DNA of 5,651 nt from contig JAZSCJ010000073.1 of the NCBI GenBank assembly GCA_045602885.1, positions 1 through 5,651 on the forward strand, in the 5' to 3' direction. The position numbers and the translations under genes were made by a program. Of the stretch, positions 1 to 5,651 are shown one piece after another. This DNA is from JAJPXI01 sp045602885. GTDB lineage: Bacteria > Bacillota > Clostridia > Oscillospirales > Oscillospiraceae. The notes below the pieces were generated by a model. That model did not search any database. It worked only from the letters and a program-made list of their open reading frames with translations, and had not been told where the DNA came from. Within the stretch, counting starts at the first letter, position 1; each line of letters begins with the position of its first letter.

Positions 1-1
1 C

Positions 2-1162
2 ATCTATGAGGCCTGCGAGCTGCGTGACGGCGACAAGAGCCGCTACCTGGGCAAGGGCTGTGAGACTGCCGTCAAGAACGTCAACACCGAGATCGCTGAG
101 TGCCTGATCGGCATGAACGTGCTGGATCAGGTGTCCATCGACAAGGCCATGATCGAGCTGGACGGCACCCCCAACAAGACCCGTCTGGGCGCCAACGCCA
201 TTCTGGGCGCCTCCATGGCCTGTGCCAAGGCCGCTGCCGAGAGCCTGGGCGTTTCCCTGTACAACTACATTGGCGGCACCAACGCCACGCAGCTGCCCGT
301 TCCCATGATGAACACCCTGAACGGCGGCGCACACGCCACCAACAACGTGGAGATCCAGGAGTTCATGATCATGCCGGTGTCTGCCGCCTCCTTCCGTGAG
401 GGTCTGCGTATGTGCACCGAGGTTTTCCACACGCTCAAGACCGTGCTCAAGGAAAACGGCACTCCGGCCGCCGGCGTGGGTGACGAGGGCGGCTACGCCC
501 CCAACCTGAAGAAGGACGAGGACGCGCTGAAGGTCATCGTGGCCGCCATCGAAAAGGCCGGCTACAAGAGCGGCGAGGACTTCATGATCGCCATCGACGC
601 CGCCTCCTCCGAGTGGTGGAACGAGGACGAGAAGTGCTACATCCAGCCCAAGTCCGGCAAGAAGATGACCCAGCAGCAGCTGGTCAACATGTGGAAGAAG
701 TTTGCCGACACCTATCCCATCATTTCGCTGGAAGACGGCATGGCCGAGACCGACTGGGAAGGCTGGGCTATGCTCACCAAGACCATCGGCGACCGGGTGC
801 AGCTGGTGGGCGACGATCTGTTCGTCACCAATGTCGAACGCCTGTCCACCGGCATTGAGAAGAAGGTGGGCAACGCCATCCTCATCAAGGTCAACCAGAT
901 CGGCACCCTGACCGAAACGCTGGACGCCATCCAGATGGCCAACCGCGCCGGCTACACCGCCATTGTGTCCCACCGCTCCGGCGAGACCGAAGACGCCACC
1001 ATCGCCGACATCGCCGTGGCTGTCAACGCCGGCCAGATCAAGACCGGCGCTCCCAGCCGCACCGACCGCGTGGCCAAGTACAACCAGCTGCTGCGCATCG
1101 AAGAGGAACTGGATGACGTCGCTGAGTTCCCCGGCATGAAGGCATTTTTCAATCTGCGCTAA
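2..1162 (+). CDS. eno: Enolase (phosphopyruvate hydratase), 5'-truncated by the window edge
   Basis: Enolase interconverts 2-phosphoglycerate and phosphoenolpyruvate in cytoplasmic glycolysis and needs Mg2+. The first complete codon is at base 2 and 386 residues are visible. The family is usually about 430 residues, so roughly 45 N-terminal residues, up to the PSGASTG loop, lie outside. The visible part opens with IYEACELRDGDKSRYLGKG, a hallmark of the family. The substrate-loop histidine is in GGAHATNN (codon at 332). The catalytic acid/base pair is Glu in VGDEGGYAPN (485) and Lys in LIKVNQIG (887). The three metal ligands are Asp in AIDAASSE, Glu in SLEDG and Asp in LVGDDLF. The C-terminal SHRSGETED and IKTGAPSRTDRVAKYNQL motifs are intact, and the frame ends at TAA without interruption. 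Codon use is strongly biased, as expected for an abundant glycolytic enzyme. Identification is by motif recognition and is secure. Confidence 0.98.
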   Translation: MYEACELRDGDKSRYLGKGCETAVKNVNTEIAECLIGMNVLDQVSIDKAMIELDGTPNKTRLGANAILGASMACAKAAAESLGVSLYNYIGGTNATQLPVPMMNTLNGGAHATNNVEIQEFMIMPVSAASFREGLRMCTEVFHTLKTVLKENGTPAAGVGDEGGYAPNLKKDEDALKVIVAAIEKAGYKSGEDFMIAIDAASSEWWNEDEKCYIQPKSGKKMTQQQLVNMWKKFADTYPIISLEDGMAETDWEGWAMLTKTIGDRVQLVGDDLFVTNVERLSTGIEKKVGNAILIKVNQIGTLTETLDAIQMANRAGYTAIVSHRSGETEDATIADIAVAVNAGQIKTGAPSRTDRVAKYNQLLRIEEELDDVAEFPGMKAFFNLR

Positions 1163-1172
1163 AAACGGGGCC

Positions 1173-1207
1173 CCCCATCAAAGCCCAGCGAAGCGGGTTT
1201 GATGGGG
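1173..1207 (+). repeat. Strong stem-loop just after eno, first part of a structured intergenic block
   Basis: CCCCATCAAA (1173-1182) pairs perfectly with TTTGATGGGG (1198-1207). Inside it CCC (1184-1186) pairs with GGG (1195-1197), and the tip is GCGAAGC (1188-1194), a heptamer known to form an exceptionally stable mini-hairpin in single-stranded DNA. No T-run follows, so this is not a textbook intrinsic terminator. It starts 10 bases after the eno stop and could protect the 3' end of the mRNA or be part of an interspersed repeat. The structure is read directly from the sequence; the function is unknown. Confidence 0.7.
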
Positions 1208-1232
1208 AGAGGAGCCGCAGCGGAATGAGTGC

Positions 1233-1254
1233 GTTTTCGCGCGAGCGCGGAAAC
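1233..1254 (+). repeat. Second stem-loop of the eno-truB intergenic block
   Basis: GTTTTCGCG (1233-1241) pairs with CGCGGAAAC (1246-1254), giving nine base pairs with one T.G wobble and a four-base loop (CGAG). A very small CCG/CGG hairpin (1215-1223) lies between it and the upstream stem-loop. It has no T-tail and so is unlikely to be a terminator. Together with the 1173-1207 hairpin it makes a compact, GC-rich structured unit unlike the coding sequence around it. Confidence 0.6.
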
Positions 1255-1306
1255 AAACGATATGAAGCTTGCAGCGACGACAACCTGCGCTAAGTGCAAA
1301 AAACAC

Positions 1307-1341
1307 CAACCGGCCGGCCAAATGGGCGGACCGGTTGTTTT
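1307..1341 (+). terminator. Probable intrinsic terminator of eno, possibly bidirectional
   Basis: CAACCGG (1307-1313) pairs perfectly with CCGGTTG (1331-1337). Pairing continues inward, with small bulges, between 1314-1319 and 1325-1329. TTTT (1338-1341) follows the stem directly, and an A-run (1298-1303) precedes it. The T-tract is short, so termination may be incomplete. On the opposite strand the A-run becomes a T6 tail, so the element could also stop antisense transcription. It lies 145 bases beyond the eno stop codon, which is far but not unusual. Confidence 0.6.
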
Positions 1342-1496
1342 GACCACAGTATGATTCAATTGCAAACGATCCACGCTTTTGCCCATTCAAACAGCGTTTC
1401 TGACATTTTATCAAATTGAATGGGCGCACCGCTCTTGCCGCATTCAACAATGGGTGTGATCCTCCCACCGGCAAAGAGAATGCCGCAAAATAATGT
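1342..1496. other. Non-coding stretch between the eno terminator and the truB promoter, with short repeats
   Basis: I see no credible gene here on either strand. It holds a perfect 10-bp inverted repeat (GCCCATTCAA at 1381-1390, TTGAATGGGC at 1416-1425). The hexamer ATTCAA recurs at 1354, 1385 and 1442, with its inverse at 1416-1421. There is also a small hairpin, CGGCA/TGCCG (1469-1473 and 1481-1485). A TTGACC at 1340-1345 resembles a -35 box but has no -10 at the right distance. The stretch may carry regulatory sites for truB or be a decayed repeat. Confidence 0.5.
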
Positions 1497-1547
1497 TTGG
1501 TGCTTTCCCGAATGTATGATATAATTTTATAACTATGATTTTGCGGC
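1482..1547. promoter_or_regulatory. Perfect 10-bp inverted repeat bracketing the truB promoter
   Basis: GCCGCAAAAT (1482-1491) is repeated in exact inverse as ATTTTGCGGC (1538-1547), with 46 bases between them. The left arm lies just upstream of the -35 and the right arm just after the predicted start of transcription. This placement would suit two half-sites for a dimeric regulator. The right arm also overlaps a small leader hairpin, GCGGC/GCCGC (1543-1555), next to the ribosome binding site. The repeat is directly visible; a regulatory role is inference. Confidence 0.4.
1497..1525 (+). promoter_or_regulatory. Probable sigma-A promoter of truB-ribF
   Basis: The -10 box is a perfect TATAAT (1520-1525), preceded by TG one base upstream (1517-1518), an extended -10. 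Exactly 17 bases further upstream is a weaker -35, TTGGTG (1497-1502). Transcription would start near 1532, giving a leader of about 40 bases. The surrounding AT-rich patch stands out from the GC-rich neighbourhood. The extended -10 plausibly compensates for the weak -35. Confidence 0.75.
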
Positions 1548-1571
1548 GTGGCCGCGGAAAGGACGCCCCCT

Positions 1572-2438
1572 ATGAACGGAGTGCTTATCATCGACAAACC
1601 GTCCGGCTGGACCAGCATGGACGTATGCGCCAAGCTGCGGGGCGTCTATCACGAAAAGCGCGTGGGGCACGCCGGCACGCTGGACCCCATGGCCACCGGC
1701 GTGCTGCCCATCTTTCTGGGCCGGGCCACCCGGGCGGTGGAATATGCCGCCGAGGGGGACAAGGAATATGTGGCCGGGCTCAAGCTGGGCGTGGTCACCA
1801 ACACCCAGGACACCACCGGCGAGGTGCTGCAGCAGCACCCGGTCACGGTTGACCGCGCCGCGCTGCAGGCCATCCTGCCCCGGTTTACCGGGGCGCTGGC
1901 GCAGATCCCCCCCATGTATTCCGCCATCAAAAAGGACGGCCAAAAGCTCTATGAACTGGCGCGAAAAGGGGTGGAAGTGGAGCGAAAGCCCCGCCAAATC
2001 GTAATAAAAGATCTGGAAATTACAAATTGTATTGACAAGAACACCTATGAACTGCGGGTTTTGTGCTCCAAGGGCACTTATGTGCGCACCCTGTGCCACG
2101 ACATCGGCACGGCGCTGGGCTGCGGCGGGGCCATGTGTTCTCTGCGCCGCACTATGGCGGCCGGGTACACGCTTGAGGACGCCGTAACGCTGGAACAGGT
2201 GTTGAACGCCGCCGATCCGGCCGCACTGGTTCGGTCGGTGGACAGCTGCTTTGCGGAATATCCCGCGGTACAAATTGAAGGGAAGAACCTGTTCAAAGCA
2301 AAAAACGGCAATCCCTTCCCGTGGGACGGCGCCGAAGGCATCTACCGCGTGTACAGCACCGAGGACGAGTTTCTGCTGCTTGGGCAGTGCCGCGACGGGA
2401 TGCTGACCACAATGAAAAGTTTTTTTGAGGTAAACTGA
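1572..2438 (+). CDS. truB: tRNA pseudouridine(55) synthase TruB
   Basis: TruB isomerises U55 to pseudouridine in the T-loop of most tRNAs and also acts as a tRNA chaperone in the family. The protein has 288 residues, near the usual 290-310. It opens with the standard MNGVLIIDKPSGWTS. The catalytic Asp is residue 38 in GHAGTLDPMATGVL, the conserved Tyr is in GDKEYVAGLKLG (residue 66), PPMYSAIKKDGQKLYELARKG spans 113-133, and the CSKGTYVRTL motif begins at 165. Residues from about 225 on form the small, variable C-terminal domain. I chose ATG 1572 because AAGGA (1559-1563) sits eight bases before it and the family motif begins there; a GTG at 1548 would add eight unlikely residues and bury that site. 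It is cotranscribed with ribF. An AT-richer patch at 1996-2040 differs in codon use, but the frame and motifs stay intact. Confidence 0.97.
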   Translation: MNGVLIIDKPSGWTSMDVCAKLRGVYHEKRVGHAGTLDPMATGVLPIFLGRATRAVEYAAEGDKEYVAGLKLGVVTNTQDTTGEVLQQHPVTVDRAALQAILPRFTGALAQIPPMYSAIKKDGQKLYELARKGVEVERKPRQIVIKDLEITNCIDKNTYELRVLCSKGTYVRTLCHDIGTALGCGGAMCSLRRTMAAGYTLEDAVTLEQVLNAADPAALVRSVDSCFAEYPAVQIEGKNLFKAKNGNPFPWDGAEGIYRVYSTEDEFLLLGQCRDGMLTTMKSFFEVN

Positions 2439-3343
2439 TGGAACAGAGCAAGCACGTCATCGCCCTGGGCTTTTTTGACGGAGTGCATCGGGGCCACGCC
2501 GCCCTTTTGCGCCGTGTGGTCGAGCGCGCCGAGCAGCTGGGGGCGATCCCGGCCGCCGTCACCTTTGATGTGCACCCGGAAAAAACCATTCTGGGGCAGG
2601 GCGCGCCGCTTTTGAATACGGTAGAGGAGCGCGCCGAGCTGATGGAGCGGCTGTACGGCATCCGACAGGTCATTGTGGCCCGGTTTGATCGGGCGCTGAT
2701 GCAGATGGACTGGCAGCAGTTTGTCACCGACTACCTCATCCGGGACAACGGCGCGGTGCATCTGGTGGTGGGACACGATTTCCGCTTTGGCTACATGGGG
2801 CAGGGCAACCCCGAGCGGCTGCAGCAGCTTTGCGCCCAACTGGGCATCGGCTGCGACGTCATCGCGTCGGTCAGCGTGGACGGCCGACGGGTTTCCTCCA
2901 GCTACATCCGCACACTGATCGCCCAGGGTGAAATGGAGCAGGCCGCCCGTTTTCTTGGCCACCCCTATACGCTGACCGATTCGGTGCGCCACGGGAAAAA
3001 AATCGGGACGCGGCTGGGCTTCCCCACCATGAATCTGCACCTGCATCCCGACTGCGTTACGCCCGCCTTTGGCGTCTACGCCACCCAGGTCTGGGTGGAC
3101 GGCAAGCGCTACTGCGCCGTGACCAATGTTGGTATACGCCCCACGGTAGGGGATGACCGCCCGGTCACCGTAGAGGGCACTCTGCTGGATTTTCGGGGCG
3201 ATTTGTACGGCAAAACGGTGCGCATGGAGTTTTACCGCCATATCCGCCCGGAGCAAAAATTCGACAGTCTGGACGCCCTGCGTGAGCAAATCGCCCGGGA
3301 TGTGCAAACGGTGCGCCACTATTTCGACACCCCCACCGTGTAA
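2438..3343 (+). CDS. ribF: Bifunctional riboflavin kinase / FMN adenylyltransferase (FAD synthetase)
   Basis: RibF phosphorylates riboflavin to FMN and then adenylates FMN to FAD in the cytoplasm. The protein has 301 residues, typical of the family. The N-terminal nucleotidyltransferase domain (about 1-175) shows GFFDGVHRGH (11-20), the HxGH-type ATP site, then VGHDFRFGYMGQGN (111-124) and SSSYIR (153-158). The C-terminal flavokinase domain (about 180-297) shows GTRLGFPTMN (190-199), a variant of the PTAN motif, then TNVGIRPTV (229-237) and VEGTLLDFRGDLYGK (245-259), with the expected catalytic Glu at 246. The start overlaps the truB stop as TGATG, and GAGG (2427-2430) lies seven bases upstream; an in-frame TGA at 2426-2428 rules out an extended start. 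The overlap suggests translational coupling to truB. The N-terminus before the HxGH motif is slightly shorter than in many homologues. Confidence 0.97.
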   Translation: MEQSKHVIALGFFDGVHRGHAALLRRVVERAEQLGAIPAAVTFDVHPEKTILGQGAPLLNTVEERAELMERLYGIRQVIVARFDRALMQMDWQQFVTDYLIRDNGAVHLVVGHDFRFGYMGQGNPERLQQLCAQLGIGCDVIASVSVDGRRVSSSYIRTLIAQGEMEQAARFLGHPYTLTDSVRHGKKIGTRLGFPTMNLHLHPDCVTPAFGVYATQVWVDGKRYCAVTNVGIRPTVGDDRPVTVEGTLLDFRGDLYGKTVRMEFYRHIRPEQKFDSLDALREQIARDVQTVRHYFDTPTV

Positions 3344-3395
3344 ACCAATTTCCCTTGCATTGCGCGGTCGTCAAAACCCCTTTTTTATCTCAAAC

Positions 3396-3437
3396 AGACC
3401 GGAATACGCTGGGTACGGTGTATTCCGGTCTTTCTTT
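3396..3437 (+). terminator. Intrinsic terminator of the truB-ribF operon
   Basis: AGACCGGAATAC (3396-3407) pairs perfectly with GTATTCCGGTCT (3420-3431). One G.T wobble and a further C-G pair continue inward to a loop of about eight bases. The stem runs into a T-rich tail, TTTCTTT (3431-3437), with another T6 run at 3442-3447. It lies 52 bases after the ribF stop and before the next promoter, as expected for an operon end. The stem length and tail make this the clearest terminator in the window. Confidence 0.88.
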
Positions 3438-3469
3438 CCACTTTTTTACTCTTCCAACCAAATTTTCGG

Positions 3470-3498
3470 TTGTCAAGGGCGTTGTTTTGGTGTACAAT
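3470..3498 (+). promoter_or_regulatory. Probable sigma-A promoter of the EF-G-like gene
   Basis: TTGTCA (3470-3475) and TACAAT (3493-3498) each match the consensus at five of six positions and are separated by exactly 17 bases. The predicted start is near 3505, giving a leader of about 54 bases. The -35 overlaps the right arm of a small inverted repeat (CAACC 3455-3459, GGTTG 3468-3472). The promoter sits directly after the ribF terminator, so the downstream gene appears to be its own transcription unit. Confidence 0.82.
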
Positions 3499-3509
3499 GA
3501 CCAAGATAG

Positions 3510-3550
3510 CTGTTTCTTGCGGCTACGCGACAACAACAGTAAGGAGAGGA
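3510..3550 (+). promoter_or_regulatory. Leader hairpin and strong ribosome binding site of the EF-G-like gene
   Basis: CTGTT (3510-3514) pairs with AACAG (3535-3539). Inside, TTGCG (3517-3521) pairs with CGCGA (3526-3530), with one T.G wobble and a GCTA loop. The structure ends one base before the purine-rich AAGGAGAGGA (3541-3550). AGAGGA there is eight bases from ATG 3559 and fixes the start. The hairpin leaves the binding site exposed, so it could stabilise the mRNA or tune translation; neither is proven. Confidence 0.5.
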
Positions 3551-3558
3551 ACTCGACT

Positions 3559-5634
3559 ATGAACTACTCTGCGCAAAACATTCGTAACGTCTGTCTGCTG
3601 GGACATGGTGGCAACGGAAAAACTTCCCTGGCAGAGAGCATGCTATATCTGACCGGCGGTACCGAGCGCCTGGGCAAGGTCCCCGATGGCAACACCACCT
3701 GTGACTACGATCCCGAAGAGACCCGCCGCCAGATCTCCATCGGCACCGCAGTAGCTCCGGTTGAGTACAACGGCTGTAAGATCAATATTCTGGACACCCC
3801 GGGCTACTTCGACTTTGTGGGCGAAGTGATCGAGGCCGTTCAGGTCGCCGACGCCGCCATCATCGTCTGCTCGGCCAAGGCCAGCATGAGCGTGGGCGCA
3901 GAAAAGGCATGGAAGCTGTGCGAGGCACGCAAGCTGCCCCGCGTGCTCTACATATCCAAGACCGACGAAGAAAACTCCGATTACAACGCCGCTTTCGACG
4001 CCCTGCGTGAGCGTTTCGGCAAAAACATCGCCCCTGTCGTGGCCCCCATCTGGGACGCCGACAAGAAGGTCATCGGCATCATCGACGTGCTGCACAAGCG
4101 CGCCTTTGAGATGGGCTCTAAGGGCCAGCGCGTCGAGATCGACGTGCCCGAAGACAAGAAGGCCGTGCTGGATGAGCTGTACGACGCACTGAAGGAGTCG
4201 GTGGCCGAGACCAGCGAAGAGCTGATGGACAAATACTTCTCCGGCGAGGACTTCACCTACGCCGAAATGGTGCAGGGTCTGCGCGCCGGCGTAAAGGACC
4301 TGTCCCTGTACCCCGTGGTATGCGGTTCCGCCATGTCCGGCCTGGGCACTCGCATGCTGCTGGACTTGATCGTTGAACTGCTGCCCAATCCCCTGGACGG
4401 CCGCCCCCTGATGGGCGAGAACGCCGACGGCGAGCTGGACGAGTTTATCCCCTTCCCCGGCGCAATGCCTGCCGCTTTGGTGTTTAAGACCACCTCCGAT
4501 CAGTACGGCAAGTACTCCTACGTCAAGGTCATCTCGGGCAATCTGACCTCCGATATGCAGCTGATCAACTCCCGTACCGGCGCCACCGAGAAGATCGGCC
4601 GCCTGTACGTCATGAAGGGCAAGAAGGCTGACGAGGTCAAGGAACTGTCCTGCGGCGACATCGGCGCCATCGGCAAGATGGACAAGGTCAAGACCGGCGA
4701 TACCCTGTCCGATGCCCGTAAGCCCATCAAGCTGGAGGCGCTGCCCTTCCCCGAGCCCTGCTACTCGGTGGCCGCTTCGCCCAAGGTCAAGGGTCAGGAA
4801 GACAAGGTCGCCGCCGGTTTGACCCGTCTGAACGAAGAGGATCTGACCTTCTCCTGGGTCAACAACGCCGAGACCCGTCAGCTGGTGGTTTCCGGCACCG
4901 GCGATATGCAGATGGACGTGCTGGTTTCCCGCTTGAAGAACCGCTTTGGTGTTGACGTGGATCTGGCCGAGCCCCGTGTGCCCTACCGCGAGAAGATCCG
5001 CAAAAAGGTCGAGGTGCAGGGCCGCCACAAGAAGCAGTCGGGCGGTCACGGCCAGTTCGGCGACGTCAAAATCCGTTTCGAACCCGGCGAGAACGAAGAG
5101 ATGGAATTCTGCGAGGAAGTGTTCGGCGGCTCGGTGCCCAAGAACTTCTTCCCCGCCGTGGAAAAGGGTCTGCGCGAGGCTGTGCTGCACGGTGTTCTGG
5201 CCGGCTACCCCGTGGTCAATCTGAAGGCCACGCTGTTTGACGGCTCTTATCACCCCGTTGACTCCTCCGAAATGGCCTTTAAGACGGCCGCGCAGCTGGC
5301 TTACAAGGCCGGTCTGCCCGATGCCTCTCCCGTCCTGCTGGAGCCCATCGGCGAGCTGAAGGTCACCATCCCCGACAGCTACATGGGTGACGTCATCGGC
5401 GACTTGAACAAGCGCCGCGGCCGCGTTATGGGCATGGATCCCGACGGCGAGGGCAACCAGATCGTCAGCGCCGAGGTTCCCATGGGCGAGATGAGCCGCT
5501 ACGCCATCGACCTGCGCTCCATGACCCAGGGCAGAGGCGCCTTCACCTTCCACTTTGTCCGCTACGAGGACGCTCCTCCCGCGGTACAGGAGAAGGCCAT
5601 CGCCGAAGCCAAGGCCATGGCTGACGCCGAATAA
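3559..5634 (+). CDS. EF-G-like translational GTPase (divergent EF-G paralogue)
   Basis: This 691-residue protein has all five EF-G domains: GTPase domain (about 1-285), domain II (about 303-405), III (about 410-480), IV (about 481-598) and V (about 599-680). The P-loop is GHGGNGKT (15-22) rather than the AHIDAGKT of canonical EF-G. Switch I reads RRQIS, with Ser60 where EF-G has the Thr of RGIT. Switch II is DTPGYFDF (79-86), with Tyr83 replacing the catalytic His. G4 is SKTD (133-136) instead of NKxD, and G5 is GSA (256-258). Domain IV keeps the ribosomal A-site tip SYHPVDSSEMAF with its His (565). The pattern fits the widespread bacterial EF-G-like subfamily, not the str-operon fusA; its exact role is unsettled. 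ATG 3559 is set by the adjacent ribosome binding site; extension to TTG 3355 would span a terminator and promoter. Codon bias suggests high expression. Confidence 0.9.
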   Translation: MNYSAQNIRNVCLLGHGGNGKTSLAESMLYLTGGTERLGKVPDGNTTCDYDPEETRRQISIGTAVAPVEYNGCKINILDTPGYFDFVGEVIEAVQVADAAIIVCSAKASMSVGAEKAWKLCEARKLPRVLYISKTDEENSDYNAAFDALRERFGKNIAPVVAPIWDADKKVIGIIDVLHKRAFEMGSKGQRVEIDVPEDKKAVLDELYDALKESVAETSEELMDKYFSGEDFTYAEMVQGLRAGVKDLSLYPVVCGSAMSGLGTRMLLDLIVELLPNPLDGRPLMGENADGELDEFIPFPGAMPAALVFKTTSDQYGKYSYVKVISGNLTSDMQLINSRTGATEKIGRLYVMKGKKADEVKELSCGDIGAIGKMDKVKTGDTLSDARKPIKLEALPFPEPCYSVAASPKVKGQEDKVAAGLTRLNEEDLTFSWVNNAETRQLVVSGTGDMQMDVLVSRLKNRFGVDVDLAEPRVPYREKIRKKVEVQGRHKKQSGGHGQFGDVKIRFEPGENEEMEFCEEVFGGSVPKNFFPAVEKGLREAVLHGVLAGYPVVNLKATLFDGSYHPVDSSEMAFKTAAQLAYKAGLPDASPVLLEPIGELKVTIPDSYMGDVIGDLNKRRGRVMGMDPDGEGNQIVSAEVPMGEMSRYAIDLRSMTQGRGAFTFHFVRYEDAPPAVQEKAIAEAKAMADAE

Positions 5635-5651
5635 TCTCACTACCAAAAGCA
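5635..5651. other. Final bases after the EF-G-like stop codon
   Basis: Only 17 bases remain after the TAA. They hold no recognisable feature, and any terminator of the EF-G-like gene would lie beyond the window. Confidence 0.8.

Noticed and set aside
1340..1355. TTGACC and TATGAT as a promoter
   Set aside because: The two boxes are only four bases apart, and no -10 lies 16-18 bases after TTGACC.
1548..1571. GTG 1548 as the truB start
   Set aside because: The eight added residues are not seen in TruB proteins, and the best ribosome binding site (1559-1563) lies inside that stretch, correctly spaced for ATG 1572.
1163..1571. A riboswitch (for example an FMN element) or T-box in the intergenic region
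   Set aside because: No FMN-riboswitch core, T-box motif or other leader signature is recognisable, and the predicted truB leader is only about 40 bases long.
1178..1633. A 151-codon minus-strand open frame across the eno-truB intergenic region
   Set aside because: It covers the hairpins, the terminator, the truB promoter and the truB start. It has no family resemblance, and its composition follows the underlying repeats.
2032..2051. TTGACA and TATGAA inside truB as an internal promoter
   Set aside because: The spacing is only eight bases, and the sequence is explained by coding.
1533..3319. Long minus-strand open frames opposite truB (246 codons) and ribF (325 codons)
   Set aside because: Both are antisense shadows of well-supported genes, with no ribosome binding site or recognisable motifs.
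3355..3558. N-terminal extension of the EF-G-like gene to TTG 3355 (68 extra residues)
   Set aside because: It would translate through the ribF terminator and the gene's own promoter. A strong ribosome binding site precedes ATG 3559, where the family's N-terminus begins.
3643..5646. A 667-codon open frame on the minus strand opposite the EF-G-like gene
   Set aside because: It lies antisense to a clearly real gene. It arises because the strongly GC-ending codons on the + strand rarely give stop codons in that reverse frame. Its residues are low-complexity (rich in G, A, L, V, H, D and Q) and match no family I recognise.

Overview
The window is an ordinary chromosomal housekeeping stretch from a GC-rich Firmicute, most likely a gut Clostridium cluster IV (Oscillospiraceae/Ruminococcaceae) organism of the Faecalibacterium/Gemmiger/Subdoligranulum type. 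I base this on the protein style, the strong GCC/CTG/GGC codon preference, the clear Shine-Dalgarno sites and the gene content. The genus is an inference; no rRNA or other marker is present.

All four genes read on the + strand. (1) The 3' nine-tenths of enolase (eno) runs off the left edge. (2) A 409-bp intergenic region follows. It holds several strong stem-loops, a probable terminator for eno, a cluster of short inverted/direct repeats, and then a good sigma-A-type promoter. (3) truB (tRNA pseudouridine-55 synthase) and ribF (bifunctional riboflavin kinase/FAD synthetase) overlap by one base (TGATG) and form a two-gene operon, ended by a long GC-rich hairpin with a T-rich tail. (4) A near-consensus promoter and a leader with its own hairpin then drive a complete 691-codon EF-G-like translational GTPase. 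This is not canonical EF-G but the divergent paralogue family, with DTPGY in place of DTPGH and an altered G4 motif. Only 17 bases follow it.

Functionally these are growth genes: glycolysis (Eno), tRNA T-loop modification (TruB), flavin cofactor synthesis (RibF) and a ribosome-associated GTPase. eno and the EF-G-like gene show the most restricted codon use, which suggests high expression; truB and ribF are more relaxed. I see no mobile element, CRISPR array, tRNA or rRNA gene, defence gene or novel gene system. The items most worth a second look are the structured, possibly interspersed repeat after eno, the perfect 10-bp inverted repeat bracketing the truB promoter, the ATTCAA repeat cluster, and the divergent GTPase motifs of the EF-G paralogue.
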